Shown here: positions 1-6,297 of the stretch, in pieces
How positions within the stretch are numbered: position 1 is the first letter of the stretch
Layout: each line of letters begins with the position of its first letter
DNA from: an uncultured Lachnospiraceae bacterium
GTDB taxonomy: Bacteria > Bacillota > Clostridia > Lachnospirales > Lachnospiraceae
Direction: 5' to 3'
Length of the DNA stretch: 10,680 bases
Assembly (NCBI GenBank): GCA_910578825.1
Contig: CAJTSB010000048.1
Location: forward strand, 8,177-18,856
Notes under the pieces: model-generated
Databases searched by the model: none
Seen by the model: only the letters and a program-made list of their open reading frames with translations
Told to the model about the DNA's origin: nothing
Made by a program: the position numbers and the translations under genes

Positions 1-9
1 AAATACATA

Positions 10-18
10 TTATCAACA
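10..18 (+). promoter_or_regulatory. DnaA box (8/9)
   Basis: TTATCAACA differs from TTATCCACA at one base. It is in helical phase with the box at 21-29. Confidence 0.6.
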
Positions 19-20
19 AA

Positions 21-29
21 CTATCCACA
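21..29 (+). promoter_or_regulatory. DnaA box (8/9)
   Basis: CTATCCACA differs from the consensus only at its first base. With the box at 10-18 it makes a tandem pair spaced 11 bases start to start. Confidence 0.65.
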
Positions 30-61
30 TTATAAACGTTTACATAAAGTTATCAAGAAAA

Positions 62-70
62 TGTGGATAA
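62..70 (-). promoter_or_regulatory. Perfect DnaA box
   Basis: The + strand reads TGTGGATAA, the exact reverse complement of TTATCCACA. This is the only perfect box in the window and the strongest candidate anchor for DnaA. Confidence 0.8.
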
Positions 71-158
71 GATGTTTATAAACTTCTTATTTCATCATAT
101 TTCAATCATACACCGTTTTTTTTTCTTATGTTATCCCCTATACATGAATAAAAATTTA

Positions 159-187
159 TTGATTATTTGAGCAATCTGCGTTATTAT
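159..187 (+). promoter_or_regulatory. Sigma-A-type promoter for dnaA
   Basis: A -35 hexamer TTGATT (159-164, 4/6) is followed by a 17-base spacer and a -10 hexamer TATTAT (182-187, 5/6). This predicts transcription starting near 194 with a leader of about 24 bases that carries the AAGGAG ribosome binding site at 206-211. It lies just downstream of the DnaA-box cluster, so repression of dnaA by its own product is plausible but not shown. Confidence 0.6.
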
Positions 188-217
188 AGACTATAAGAGA
201 CTGCAAAGGAGATTTAT

Positions 218-1564
218 ATGGAGTTAATTTTACAGAAATGGGAAGAAATACTAAAGACAGTCAAAGAAGAATATGATGTTGCGGACGTAGCCTTTGAATC
301 ATGGTTAAGGCCTCTTCAGGTTTATAATATAATAGGTTCCACACTTTATATACTCATCACATCTGAACAAATATTGTTAAGCTACGTTAAAAAAAAGTTT
401 ACACTTCCACTTAAAGTTGTCATTGCTGAAATTACCGGAATTGATTATGATATTGAATTCATAGGAACAGATCAGACAGGCAGAATCAAATCCTACAATA
501 ATATAAATTCCAAAAATATAAATTCACAAAATACAAACCTAAACCCCAACTATACATTTGAAACATTTGTAGTAGGTAAAAATAATTCATTTGCACACGC
601 TGCATGTCTTGCCGTAGCTGATTCTCCAGGAGAAGTATACAATCCCCTCTATATCTATGGAGGCCCGGGACTTGGCAAGACACATTTGATTCAGTCTATC
701 GGACACTTCATCTTACAGCAGAAACCGGATAAAAAAGTATTATACGTTACCTCTGAAGAATTCACAAACGAGGTGATCGACTCAATTCGTAACGGTAATG
801 CTATGGCGATGAACAAGCTGCGGGAAAAATACCGTACCGTAGACATACTGATGATTGACGATGTACAGTTTATAATAGGAAAAGAAAGCACACAGGAAGA
901 ATTCTTCCACACGTTTAATGTGCTTCATTCCGCCGGAAAACAGATTGTCCTGACTTCCGACAAACCTCCAAAAGATATGGAAACACTGGAAGAACGAATA
1001 CGTTCCCGTTTCGAGTGGGGGCTTCTGGCCGACGTCGGTTATCCCGATTACGAAACACGTATGGCAATTTTGCGCCGAAAAGAGGATATCGACGGATTCT
1101 TTTTGGATGATGATATTTTAGACTACATCGCCACAAACATCAAATCAAATGTTCGGGAACTGGAAGGAGCATTGAACAAACTGTTAGCTCTTTCAAATCT
1201 GGAGCACAAAAACATTACAATGGAAGTTGCCATAGAGGAATTACAGAATATTATTTCCCCGGACAAGCCAAGGGAAGTCACACCACAGCTTGTCATTGAG
1301 ATTGTTGCAGAACATTTTAACATCTCCACAGACCAGATGATTTCCAAAACACGAATCAACGACATTGCAAAGCCAAGGCAGATTGCAATGTACCTCTGCA
1401 AAAACATGACGTCTGCTCCTTTGGACACCATTGGCGCGCTGCTCGGAGGCAGAGATCATTCCACGATTATTTATGGAATCAAAAAAATTACGGACGAATA
1501 TGCGAAAGACGAAAATTTCCACCATTTAATTGAAACTATTAAGAAAAAGATTAACCCAAATTAA
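218..1564 (+). CDS. dnaA: Chromosomal replication initiator DnaA
   Basis: DnaA binds DnaA boxes, melts the origin and loads the replicative helicase. The 448-residue length is normal. Domain I (about 1-85) mediates oligomerisation and helicase contact. A short Asn-rich linker follows (about 92-112, many NIN/NSK/NTN steps). Domain III is the AAA+ ATPase, with Walker A GGPGLGKT (148-155), Walker B LMIDDVQF (211-218), sensor I around VLTSDKPP (244-251) and the arginine-finger segment IRSRFEWG (261-268). Domain IV is the DNA-binding helix-turn-helix with the DnaA signature GGRDHSTIIYG (410-420). The ATG start has AAGGAG six bases upstream. DnaA boxes on both sides of the gene fit autoregulation. 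No key residue is missing. Confidence 0.98.
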   Translation: MELILQKWEEILKTVKEEYDVADVAFESWLRPLQVYNIIGSTLYILITSEQILLSYVKKKFTLPLKVVIAEITGIDYDIEFIGTDQTGRIKSYNNINSKNINSQNTNLNPNYTFETFVVGKNNSFAHAACLAVADSPGEVYNPLYIYGGPGLGKTHLIQSIGHFILQQKPDKKVLYVTSEEFTNEVIDSIRNGNAMAMNKLREKYRTVDILMIDDVQFIIGKESTQEEFFHTFNVLHSAGKQIVLTSDKPPKDMETLEERIRSRFEWGLLADVGYPDYETRMAILRRKEDIDGFFLDDDILDYIATNIKSNVRELEGALNKLLALSNLEHKNITMEVAIEELQNIISPDKPREVTPQLVIEIVAEHFNISTDQMISKTRINDIAKPRQIAMYLCKNMTSAPLDTIGALLGGRDHSTIIYGIKKITDEYAKDENFHHLIETIKKKINPN

Positions 1565-1586
1565 ATATTAGAATTTCAGACTAATT

Positions 1587-1595
1587 TTATTCACA
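1587..1595 (+). promoter_or_regulatory. DnaA box (TTATTCACA)
   Basis: This matches the relaxed DnaA box TTATNCACA exactly and lies 23 bases after the dnaA stop codon. Confidence 0.6.
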
Positions 1596-1761
1596 GACTT
1601 TCAAGAGCTGTTCAAGATGAAATTCACAGAGTTATATATAGACTTTATGTACGCAAAGCCTTTAAAGTACAGGCTTACCTGTTTTATAAACATATAAACA
1701 TGCCCTATTAAGAATAATATGAATCTTTTACTATAAATATATTGTTTTGTCTAGGAAGGAG

Positions 1762-1770
1762 TTATTCACA
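1762..1770 (+). promoter_or_regulatory. DnaA box between dnaN ribosome binding site and start
   Basis: TTATTCACA matches TTATNCACA exactly. It abuts the Shine-Dalgarno AGGAAGGAG (1753-1761) and ends two bases before the dnaN ATG. The spacing from Shine-Dalgarno core to start is therefore 11 bases, longer than at the neighbouring genes. DnaA bound here could block transcription into dnaN, but chance is also possible. Confidence 0.5.
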
Positions 1771-1772
1771 TC

Positions 1773-2885
1773 ATGAAAATCATATGCTCAAAATCAAATC
1801 TCTTACAGGGAGTGAATATTGTATCAAAAGCAGTACCCTCCAGAACCACAATGGCGATTCTGGAATGTATTTTGATTGATGCATCTACAAATGAAATAAA
1901 GTTAACAGCAAATGATATGGAATTAGGTATTGAGACAAAAATAGAAGGAGAGATTGCAGAACGCGGTGTAATTGCTCTGGATGCAAAGATTTTTTCTGAG
2001 ATTGTGAGAAAACTTCCGGATAACGAAGTAACCATTGAGACAGATGATTCATTTAAGACTATTATCACCTGCGAAAAGGCAAGGTTTAATATTATTGGAA
2101 AATCAGGAGAAGATTTTTCTTACCTTCCCTATATTGATAGAAACATTTCCATTGAATTATCGCAGTTTACATTAAAAGAAGTGATACGACAGACAATTTT
2201 TTCAATTGCTGACAGCGATAACAACAAGCTTATGACAGGAGAGTTGTTTGAAATCAAAGAAAATAAACTCAAAGTCGTTTCTCTTGATGGACACCGGATT
2301 TCCATTCGTAACATTGAATTAAAGCAAAATTATGAGGAACATAAAATTGTTGTTCCCGGGAAAACACTTCAGGAAGTAAGCAAAATTCTTCCGGGAGACG
2401 CCAACGAATATGTTAATATGTATTTTACGGATAATCATATTGTATTTGAATTTGGAAATACAGTTGTTGTTTCAAGGCTGATTGAAGGAGATTATTTTAA
2501 GATTGATCAGATGCTTTCTCATGATTATGAAACAAAGATTCAGATAAATAAACGAGAACTTTTAAGTTGTATTGACAGAGCTACGCTTCTTGTCAAAGAA
2601 GGAGATAAGAAACCAATTATTATGACAGTTACAGATGATAATATGGAATTGAAGATTAATTCTTTCATCGGCTCCATGAATGAAAATATTGATATTACAA
2701 AAGAGGGCAAAGATATCATGATCGGGTTTAATCCCAAATTTTTTATCGACGCGCTTCGAGTAATTGATGAAGAGCAAGTTACATTGTATATGGTAAATCC
2801 GAAAGCTCCGTGTTTCATTCGGGATGAGGAAGACAGTTTTATTTATCTGATTCTTCCGGTAAATTTTAATGCGGCGGCAAATTGA
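1773..2885 (+). CDS. dnaN: DNA polymerase III subunit beta (sliding clamp)
   Basis: DnaN forms a dimeric ring around DNA that tethers DNA polymerase III and other clamp-binding proteins. The 370 residues fit the family. The protein starts MKIICSKSNLLQGVNIVSKA, the usual beginning of clamp domain 1, and shows three repeated clamp folds. The third contains IGFNPKFFIDALRVIDEEQV and closes with FIYLILPV, the strand that forms part of the hydrophobic partner-binding pocket. Seven extra residues (NFNAAAN) follow that motif, a small C-terminal extension. The start is supported by AGGAAGGAG at 1753-1761 and by homology. It is probably transcribed with dnaA or from a promoter in the gap, and reads towards yaaA 66 bases downstream. 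Confidence 0.97.
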   Translation: MKIICSKSNLLQGVNIVSKAVPSRTTMAILECILIDASTNEIKLTANDMELGIETKIEGEIAERGVIALDAKIFSEIVRKLPDNEVTIETDDSFKTIITCEKARFNIIGKSGEDFSYLPYIDRNISIELSQFTLKEVIRQTIFSIADSDNNKLMTGELFEIKENKLKVVSLDGHRISIRNIELKQNYEEHKIVVPGKTLQEVSKILPGDANEYVNMYFTDNHIVFEFGNTVVVSRLIEGDYFKIDQMLSHDYETKIQINKRELLSCIDRATLLVKEGDKKPIIMTVTDDNMELKINSFIGSMNENIDITKEGKDIMIGFNPKFFIDALRVIDEEQVTLYMVNPKAPCFIRDEEDSFIYLILPVNFNAAAN

Positions 2886-2951
2886 TGGTTGTAATGTAAT
2901 CGGATATTTCGTTATTAATAGAAGACTGTTGGTCTCTATAGAAAGGCAGAT

Positions 2952-3161
2952 ATGGAAGAGATTAAGTTAAGAGAAGATTATATCAAACTGGGCCAGGCTT
3001 TGAAAGTTGTAAATTTGGTTGATTCCGGCGTGATGGCTAAACTCGTAATTCAGGATGGGCTTGTCACCGTAAACGGAGAGGTAGAAACCCGGCGTGGTAA
3101 AAAATTAAAAGACGGAGATGTTGTTTCCTTTCAGGGGGAGACAATCATGATAAAAAAATGA
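2952..3161 (+). CDS. yaaA: S4-domain RNA-binding protein YaaA
   Basis: This 69-residue protein is almost entirely one S4 domain, a small RNA-binding fold. The S4 core is seen in the run from IKLGQALKVVNLVDSG through KLVIQDGLVTVNGEVETRRG and KKLKDGDVVSF. The family is fixed between dnaN and recF in many Firmicutes. Its exact job is not established; a ribosome-linked role has been suggested from the RNA-binding fold. The ATG start has GAAAGG (2941-2946) five bases upstream. The TGA stop overlaps the recF ATG (ATGA, 3158-3161), so the two are likely translated in a coupled way. It is also called rlbA or an RNA-binding S4 domain protein in some annotations. Confidence 0.93.
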   Translation: MEEIKLREDYIKLGQALKVVNLVDSGVMAKLVIQDGLVTVNGEVETRRGKKLKDGDVVSFQGETIMIKK

Positions 3162-4279
3162 TATTAAAGTCCGTTGCCCTGAACAATTTCAGGAATTATG
3201 GCGAAATGCGTCTGGAATTTGATAAGGGAACTAATATTTTATATGGAGATAATGCACAGGGAAAGACAAATATACTTGAGGCAGTCTATGTCAGCGGTAC
3301 AACCAAATCACATAAGGGAAGTAAGGATAGGGAACTGATTCGATTCGGACAGGAAGAATCTCATATTCGTACGGTTGTTGAGAGAAATGGTCTGGATTAC
3401 CAGATTGATATGCATATTAAGAAGAATCGTACCAAGGGAATTGCCATCAATAAAGTTCCAATTAAGAAAGCCTCAGAATTGTTTGGGATTTTAAATATCG
3501 TGTTTTTTTCTCCAGAAGATTTGAATATTATCAAGGACGGTCCATCACAAAGGCGGAGATTTCTTGATATGGAGTTATGTCAATTGGATAAAATCTATTT
3601 ATACCAGTTGACAAAATACAATAAAATTTTGAATCAGAGAAATAAATTATTGAAAGATATCAGTTTCAAACCGGAATTGCAAGACACGCTTTCCGTCTGG
3701 GATATGCAGCTGATAGAATACGGGAGAAAAATTATTGCATCCCGCAAAAATTTTATAGACAGGCTGAATGAGATTGTCCCGAAAATCCATAATGACATTT
3801 CCGGCGGAAGAGAAGAACTGATTCTCAGTTATGAGCCGAATGTTTCAGAAGAATTTATGGAACAGGAGCTTATGAGGAATCAGGAAAAAGATTTAAAATG
3901 CAGAATGACCTCAGTAGGTCCTCACAGGGATGATATGTGTTTTATGATTGAAGGCATTGACATCCGTAAGTTTGGCTCTCAGGGGCAACAGAGAAGTTGT
4001 GCATTATCTTTGAAACTTTCCGAAATTGAACTGGTGAAAAATGTGATTAAGGATACGCCGATTCTTTTCTTAGATGATGTTCTTTCTGAACTTGACAGTA
4101 ATCGACAGAATTTTCTTTTAAACAGCATTCATGATATTCAGACGGTAATCACCTGTACCGGTTTAGATGAATTTGTAAAAAACAGGTTTGAGATAGATAA
4201 GATATTCAGAGTCATTAATGGAACTGTGAGTAATGAAATTGAAAAGTTTCAGTGTTTAGAAAATGGAGGAACTACATGA
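3158..4279 (+). CDS. recF: DNA replication/repair protein RecF
   Basis: RecF is an SMC-like ATPase that, with RecO and RecR, helps load RecA at single-strand gaps. At 373 residues it is full length. Walker A is GDNAQGKT (30-37), the FSPEDL segment is at 117-122, TSVGPHRDD at 251-259, the ABC signature SQGQQR at 274-279, and Walker B plus D-loop ILFLDDVLSELD at 302-313. The N terminus MILKSVALNNFRNYG is the normal RecF start. The ATG overlaps the yaaA stop. The nearest purine-rich site (GGGGGAG, 3134-3140) is 17 bases away, too far for efficient independent initiation, so translation probably relies on ribosomes finishing yaaA. Its own stop overlaps the gyrB ATG. Confidence 0.97.
   Translation: MILKSVALNNFRNYGEMRLEFDKGTNILYGDNAQGKTNILEAVYVSGTTKSHKGSKDRELIRFGQEESHIRTVVERNGLDYQIDMHIKKNRTKGIAINKVPIKKASELFGILNIVFFSPEDLNIIKDGPSQRRRFLDMELCQLDKIYLYQLTKYNKILNQRNKLLKDISFKPELQDTLSVWDMQLIEYGRKIIASRKNFIDRLNEIVPKIHNDISGGREELILSYEPNVSEEFMEQELMRNQEKDLKCRMTSVGPHRDDMCFMIEGIDIRKFGSQGQQRSCALSLKLSEIELVKNVIKDTPILFLDDVLSELDSNRQNFLLNSIHDIQTVITCTGLDEFVKNRFEIDKIFRVINGTVSNEIEKFQCLENGGTT
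4264..4270 (+). promoter_or_regulatory. Ribosome binding site deciding the gyrB start
   Basis: TGGAGGA lies inside the 3' end of recF, five bases before the ATG at 4276. It favours that ATG over the in-frame GTG at 4252, which would add eight residues (MFRKWRNY) unlike any usual GyrB N terminus and has no such site at the right distance. Confidence 0.75.
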
Positions 4280-6216
4280 ATACAGATACAAACACAAATA
4301 CAAATGCAGAATACGGGGCAGATCAGATTCAGATTCTGGAGGGATTGGAGGCAGTCCGCAAACGTCCCGGCATGTACATTGGAAGTACGTCTTCACGAGG
4401 ACTTCATCATCTTGTGTATGAAATTGTAGATAATTCTGTGGATGAGGCTCTGGCAGGTTATTGTGATAAGATCGAAGTTAAAATTTTAAAAGATAATTGT
4501 ATTCAGGTAACAGATAATGGACGAGGAATTCCAGTTGGAATCAATCAAAAAGCAGGGCTTCCGGCAGTAGAAGTCGTTTTTACAGTTCTTCATGCAGGTG
4601 GTAAATTCGGCGGCGGGGGATACAAAGTGTCCGGCGGATTGCACGGCGTGGGAGCATCCGTGGTAAATGCCCTATCCAACTGGCTGGAAGTTGAAATATA
4701 TAATGAAGGCAAAATATATAAACAGCGTTATGAAAGAGGCAACAGTATGTATTCCCTGAAAGTTTCGGGGGAATGTGAACCGGAGAAGACAGGGACGAAG
4801 GTTGTATTTTGTCCGGATGGCAGTATTTTTGAAGATACGGTGTTTGATTACGATACCTTAAAGCAGCGTTTGCGTGAGATGGCTTTTCTGACAAAGGGAA
4901 TTAAAATATGTCTTATAGATGAGAGAGAAGGACTTGAACAGGAAAAAGAATTCTATTATGAGGGCGGAATTAAAGAATTTGTTACTTATCTGAATCGCAG
5001 TAAGGAAGCGCTTTATGAGGACGTCATTTACTGTGAGGGTGAGAGAGACGGCGTATTTGTTGAAGTTGCGCTGCAACATAACGATTCTTATAACGATGCT
5101 ACTTATAGTTTTGTAAATAATATTACAACCCCGGAAGGCGGTACGCATCTGGCGGGATTTCGTAATGCTTTGACTAAAACATTTAATGCATATGCGAAAA
5201 TGAATAAGATTTTAAAGGAAAATGAATCTACGCTTTCCGGAGAAGATATCCGGGAAGGCATGACGGCGGTAATCAGTGTTAAGATTTCGGAGCCGCAGTT
5301 CGAAGGGCAGACAAAGCAGAAACTCGGAAACAGTGAGGCAAGAGGCGCAGTAGACAATATTGTGAGTGAGCAGCTTACTTATTTCCTGGAACAGAATCCG
5401 GCAGTTGCGAAGGCAATTTGTGAAAAATCATTGATGGCGCAGCGTGCAAGGGAAGCGGCGCGTAAAGCAAGGGATTTGACGAGAAGAAAAACGGCACTGG
5501 AGGGAACTTCTCTTCCGGGTAAGCTTGCCGATTGTTCTGACAAAGACCCCAAAAACTGTGAGATATTTATCGTTGAGGGAGATTCCGCGGGCGGTTCAGC
5601 CAAGACGGCAAGAAGCCGTGCGACGCAGGCAATCTTACCTTTGCGTGGAAAGATTTTGAATGTTGAAAAAGCAAGGCTGGATAAAATCTATGGAAACGCT
5701 GAAATCAAAGCTATGATTACGGCATTTGGAACTGGAATACATGAAGATTTTGATATCACAAAGCTGCGTTACCATAAGATTATCATTATGACGGATGCAG
5801 ATGTGGACGGCGCACATATCAGTACCCTGATGCTGACATTCCTGTATCGGTTTATGCCGGAGTTAATCAAACAGGGCTATGTATATCTGGCGAAACCGCC
5901 GCTTTATAAGATAGAGAAAAACAAAAAAGCCTGGTATGCCTATGATGATAATGAACTTAATACTATTCTGGAAGAGATAGGAAGAGACGGCAATAATAAA
6001 ATCCAGCGTTATAAGGGACTGGGAGAAATGGATGCCGAGCAGCTCTGGGAGACGACAATGGATCCGGAAACCAGAATTTTAGAGAGGGTTACCATTGACG
6101 ATACAACAGCATCTGAGATTGATTTGACATTTACAACTCTGATGGGAGATAAAGTAGAACCAAGACGTGAATTTATTGAAACAAATGCTCAGTATGTTCA
6201 GAACTTAGATGTTTAA
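4276..6216 (+). CDS. gyrB: DNA gyrase subunit B
   Basis: GyrB is the ATPase subunit of gyrase, which adds negative supercoils as an A2B2 enzyme. From ATG 4276 it has 646 residues. The GHKL ATPase shows YEIVDNSVDEALAG (Asn53, Mg/ATP contact), VTDNGRGIP (Asp80 binds adenine) and GGYKVSGGLHGVGASVVNALS lid motifs. QTKQKLGN (345-352) is the transducer loop. The TOPRIM domain has IVEGDSAGG (Glu434), PLRGKILNV and MTDADVDGAH (Asp507, Asp509), the metal-binding acids. QRYKGLGEMDAEQLWETTMDP closes the protein. There is no large TOPRIM insertion of the kind found in proteobacteria. The ATG overlaps the recF TGA. The N-terminal 16 residues are an Asn/Thr-rich tail ahead of the conserved QIQILEGLEAVRKRPGMYIG. 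Confidence 0.98.
   Translation: MNTDTNTNTNAEYGADQIQILEGLEAVRKRPGMYIGSTSSRGLHHLVYEIVDNSVDEALAGYCDKIEVKILKDNCIQVTDNGRGIPVGINQKAGLPAVEVVFTVLHAGGKFGGGGYKVSGGLHGVGASVVNALSNWLEVEIYNEGKIYKQRYERGNSMYSLKVSGECEPEKTGTKVVFCPDGSIFEDTVFDYDTLKQRLREMAFLTKGIKICLIDEREGLEQEKEFYYEGGIKEFVTYLNRSKEALYEDVIYCEGERDGVFVEVALQHNDSYNDATYSFVNNITTPEGGTHLAGFRNALTKTFNAYAKMNKILKENESTLSGEDIREGMTAVISVKISEPQFEGQTKQKLGNSEARGAVDNIVSEQLTYFLEQNPAVAKAICEKSLMAQRAREAARKARDLTRRKTALEGTSLPGKLADCSDKDPKNCEIFIVEGDSAGGSAKTARSRATQAILPLRGKILNVEKARLDKIYGNAEIKAMITAFGTGIHEDFDITKLRYHKIIIMTDADVDGAHISTLMLTFLYRFMPELIKQGYVYLAKPPLYKIEKNKKAWYAYDDNELNTILEEIGRDGNNKIQRYKGLGEMDAEQLWETTMDPETRILERVTIDDTTASEIDLTFTTLMGDKVEPRREFIETNAQYVQNLDV
4279..4305 (+). repeat. 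Six-base AAYACA repeat at the gyrB 5' end
   Basis: Codons 2-10 of gyrB run AAT ACA GAT ACA AAC ACA AAT ACA AAT, an imperfect hexamer repeat encoding alternating Asn (one Asp) and Thr. The length of this tail could vary between strains through slippage without leaving the frame. Confidence 0.5.
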
Positions 6217-6297
6217 CAGTTCAGCCAGTCGAATAAAATTGAAAGATATGATTGCATAACCTTTGAGTTTTATTTGGGAAAACTAGGAGGAAATTGA

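Larger units (their letters stand above)
1..217. other. oriC: Upstream half of oriC (DnaA-box cluster before dnaA)
   Basis: This AT-rich stretch before dnaA carries several matches to the DnaA box TTATCCACA: 10-18 (TTATCAACA, 8/9), 21-29 (CTATCCACA, 8/9), 50-58 (TTATCAAGA, 7/9), 62-70 on the minus strand (perfect), 73-81 on the minus strand (TTATAAACA, 7/9) and 131-139 (TTATCCCCT, 7/9). The first two are 11 bases apart, so they lie on the same helical face. Small palindromes (33-42 TAAACGTTTA; 74-83 GTTTATAAAC) and a run of nine T (116-124) add flexible AT-rich DNA. In Bacillus and relatives such clusters flank dnaA and recruit DnaA to start replication. That this is the functional origin is inferred from boxes plus gene context. 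The window may cut off its left part. Confidence 0.8.
1565..1772. other. oriC: Downstream half of oriC, dnaA-dnaN gap
   Basis: This 208-base gap has no gene. It holds two boxes of the form TTATTCACA (1587-1595 and 1762-1770) and a weaker TTATAAACA (1684-1692), in very AT-rich DNA such as TTATATATA (1632-1640) and the ATAAACATATAAACA stretch (1686-1700). In Bacillus the duplex-unwinding element lies in the matching gap, so this is the likely melting site here. I could not see a clear DnaA-trio array. A short hairpin ACAGG-CTTA-CCTGT (1669-1682) followed by TTTTAT could weakly terminate dnaA transcription. No convincing promoter was found, although TATAAA at 1732-1737 resembles a -10 element. 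Confidence 0.6.

Noticed and set aside
1669..1682. Terminator of dnaA (ACAGG-CTTA-CCTGT then TTTTAT)
   Set aside because: The stem is only five base pairs, and dnaA and dnaN are commonly co-transcribed. It is mentioned in the gap entry but not called as a terminator.
4252..4275. GTG start giving GyrB eight extra residues
   Set aside because: The ATG at 4276 has TGGAGGA five bases upstream and an ATGA overlap with recF. The extra residues do not resemble a GyrB N terminus.
6217..6297. Separate promoter for gyrA in the gyrB-gyrA gap
   Set aside because: TTGAAA at 6239-6244 is a good -35 match, but no hexamer at 16-18 bases matches the -10 consensus at better than 3/6.
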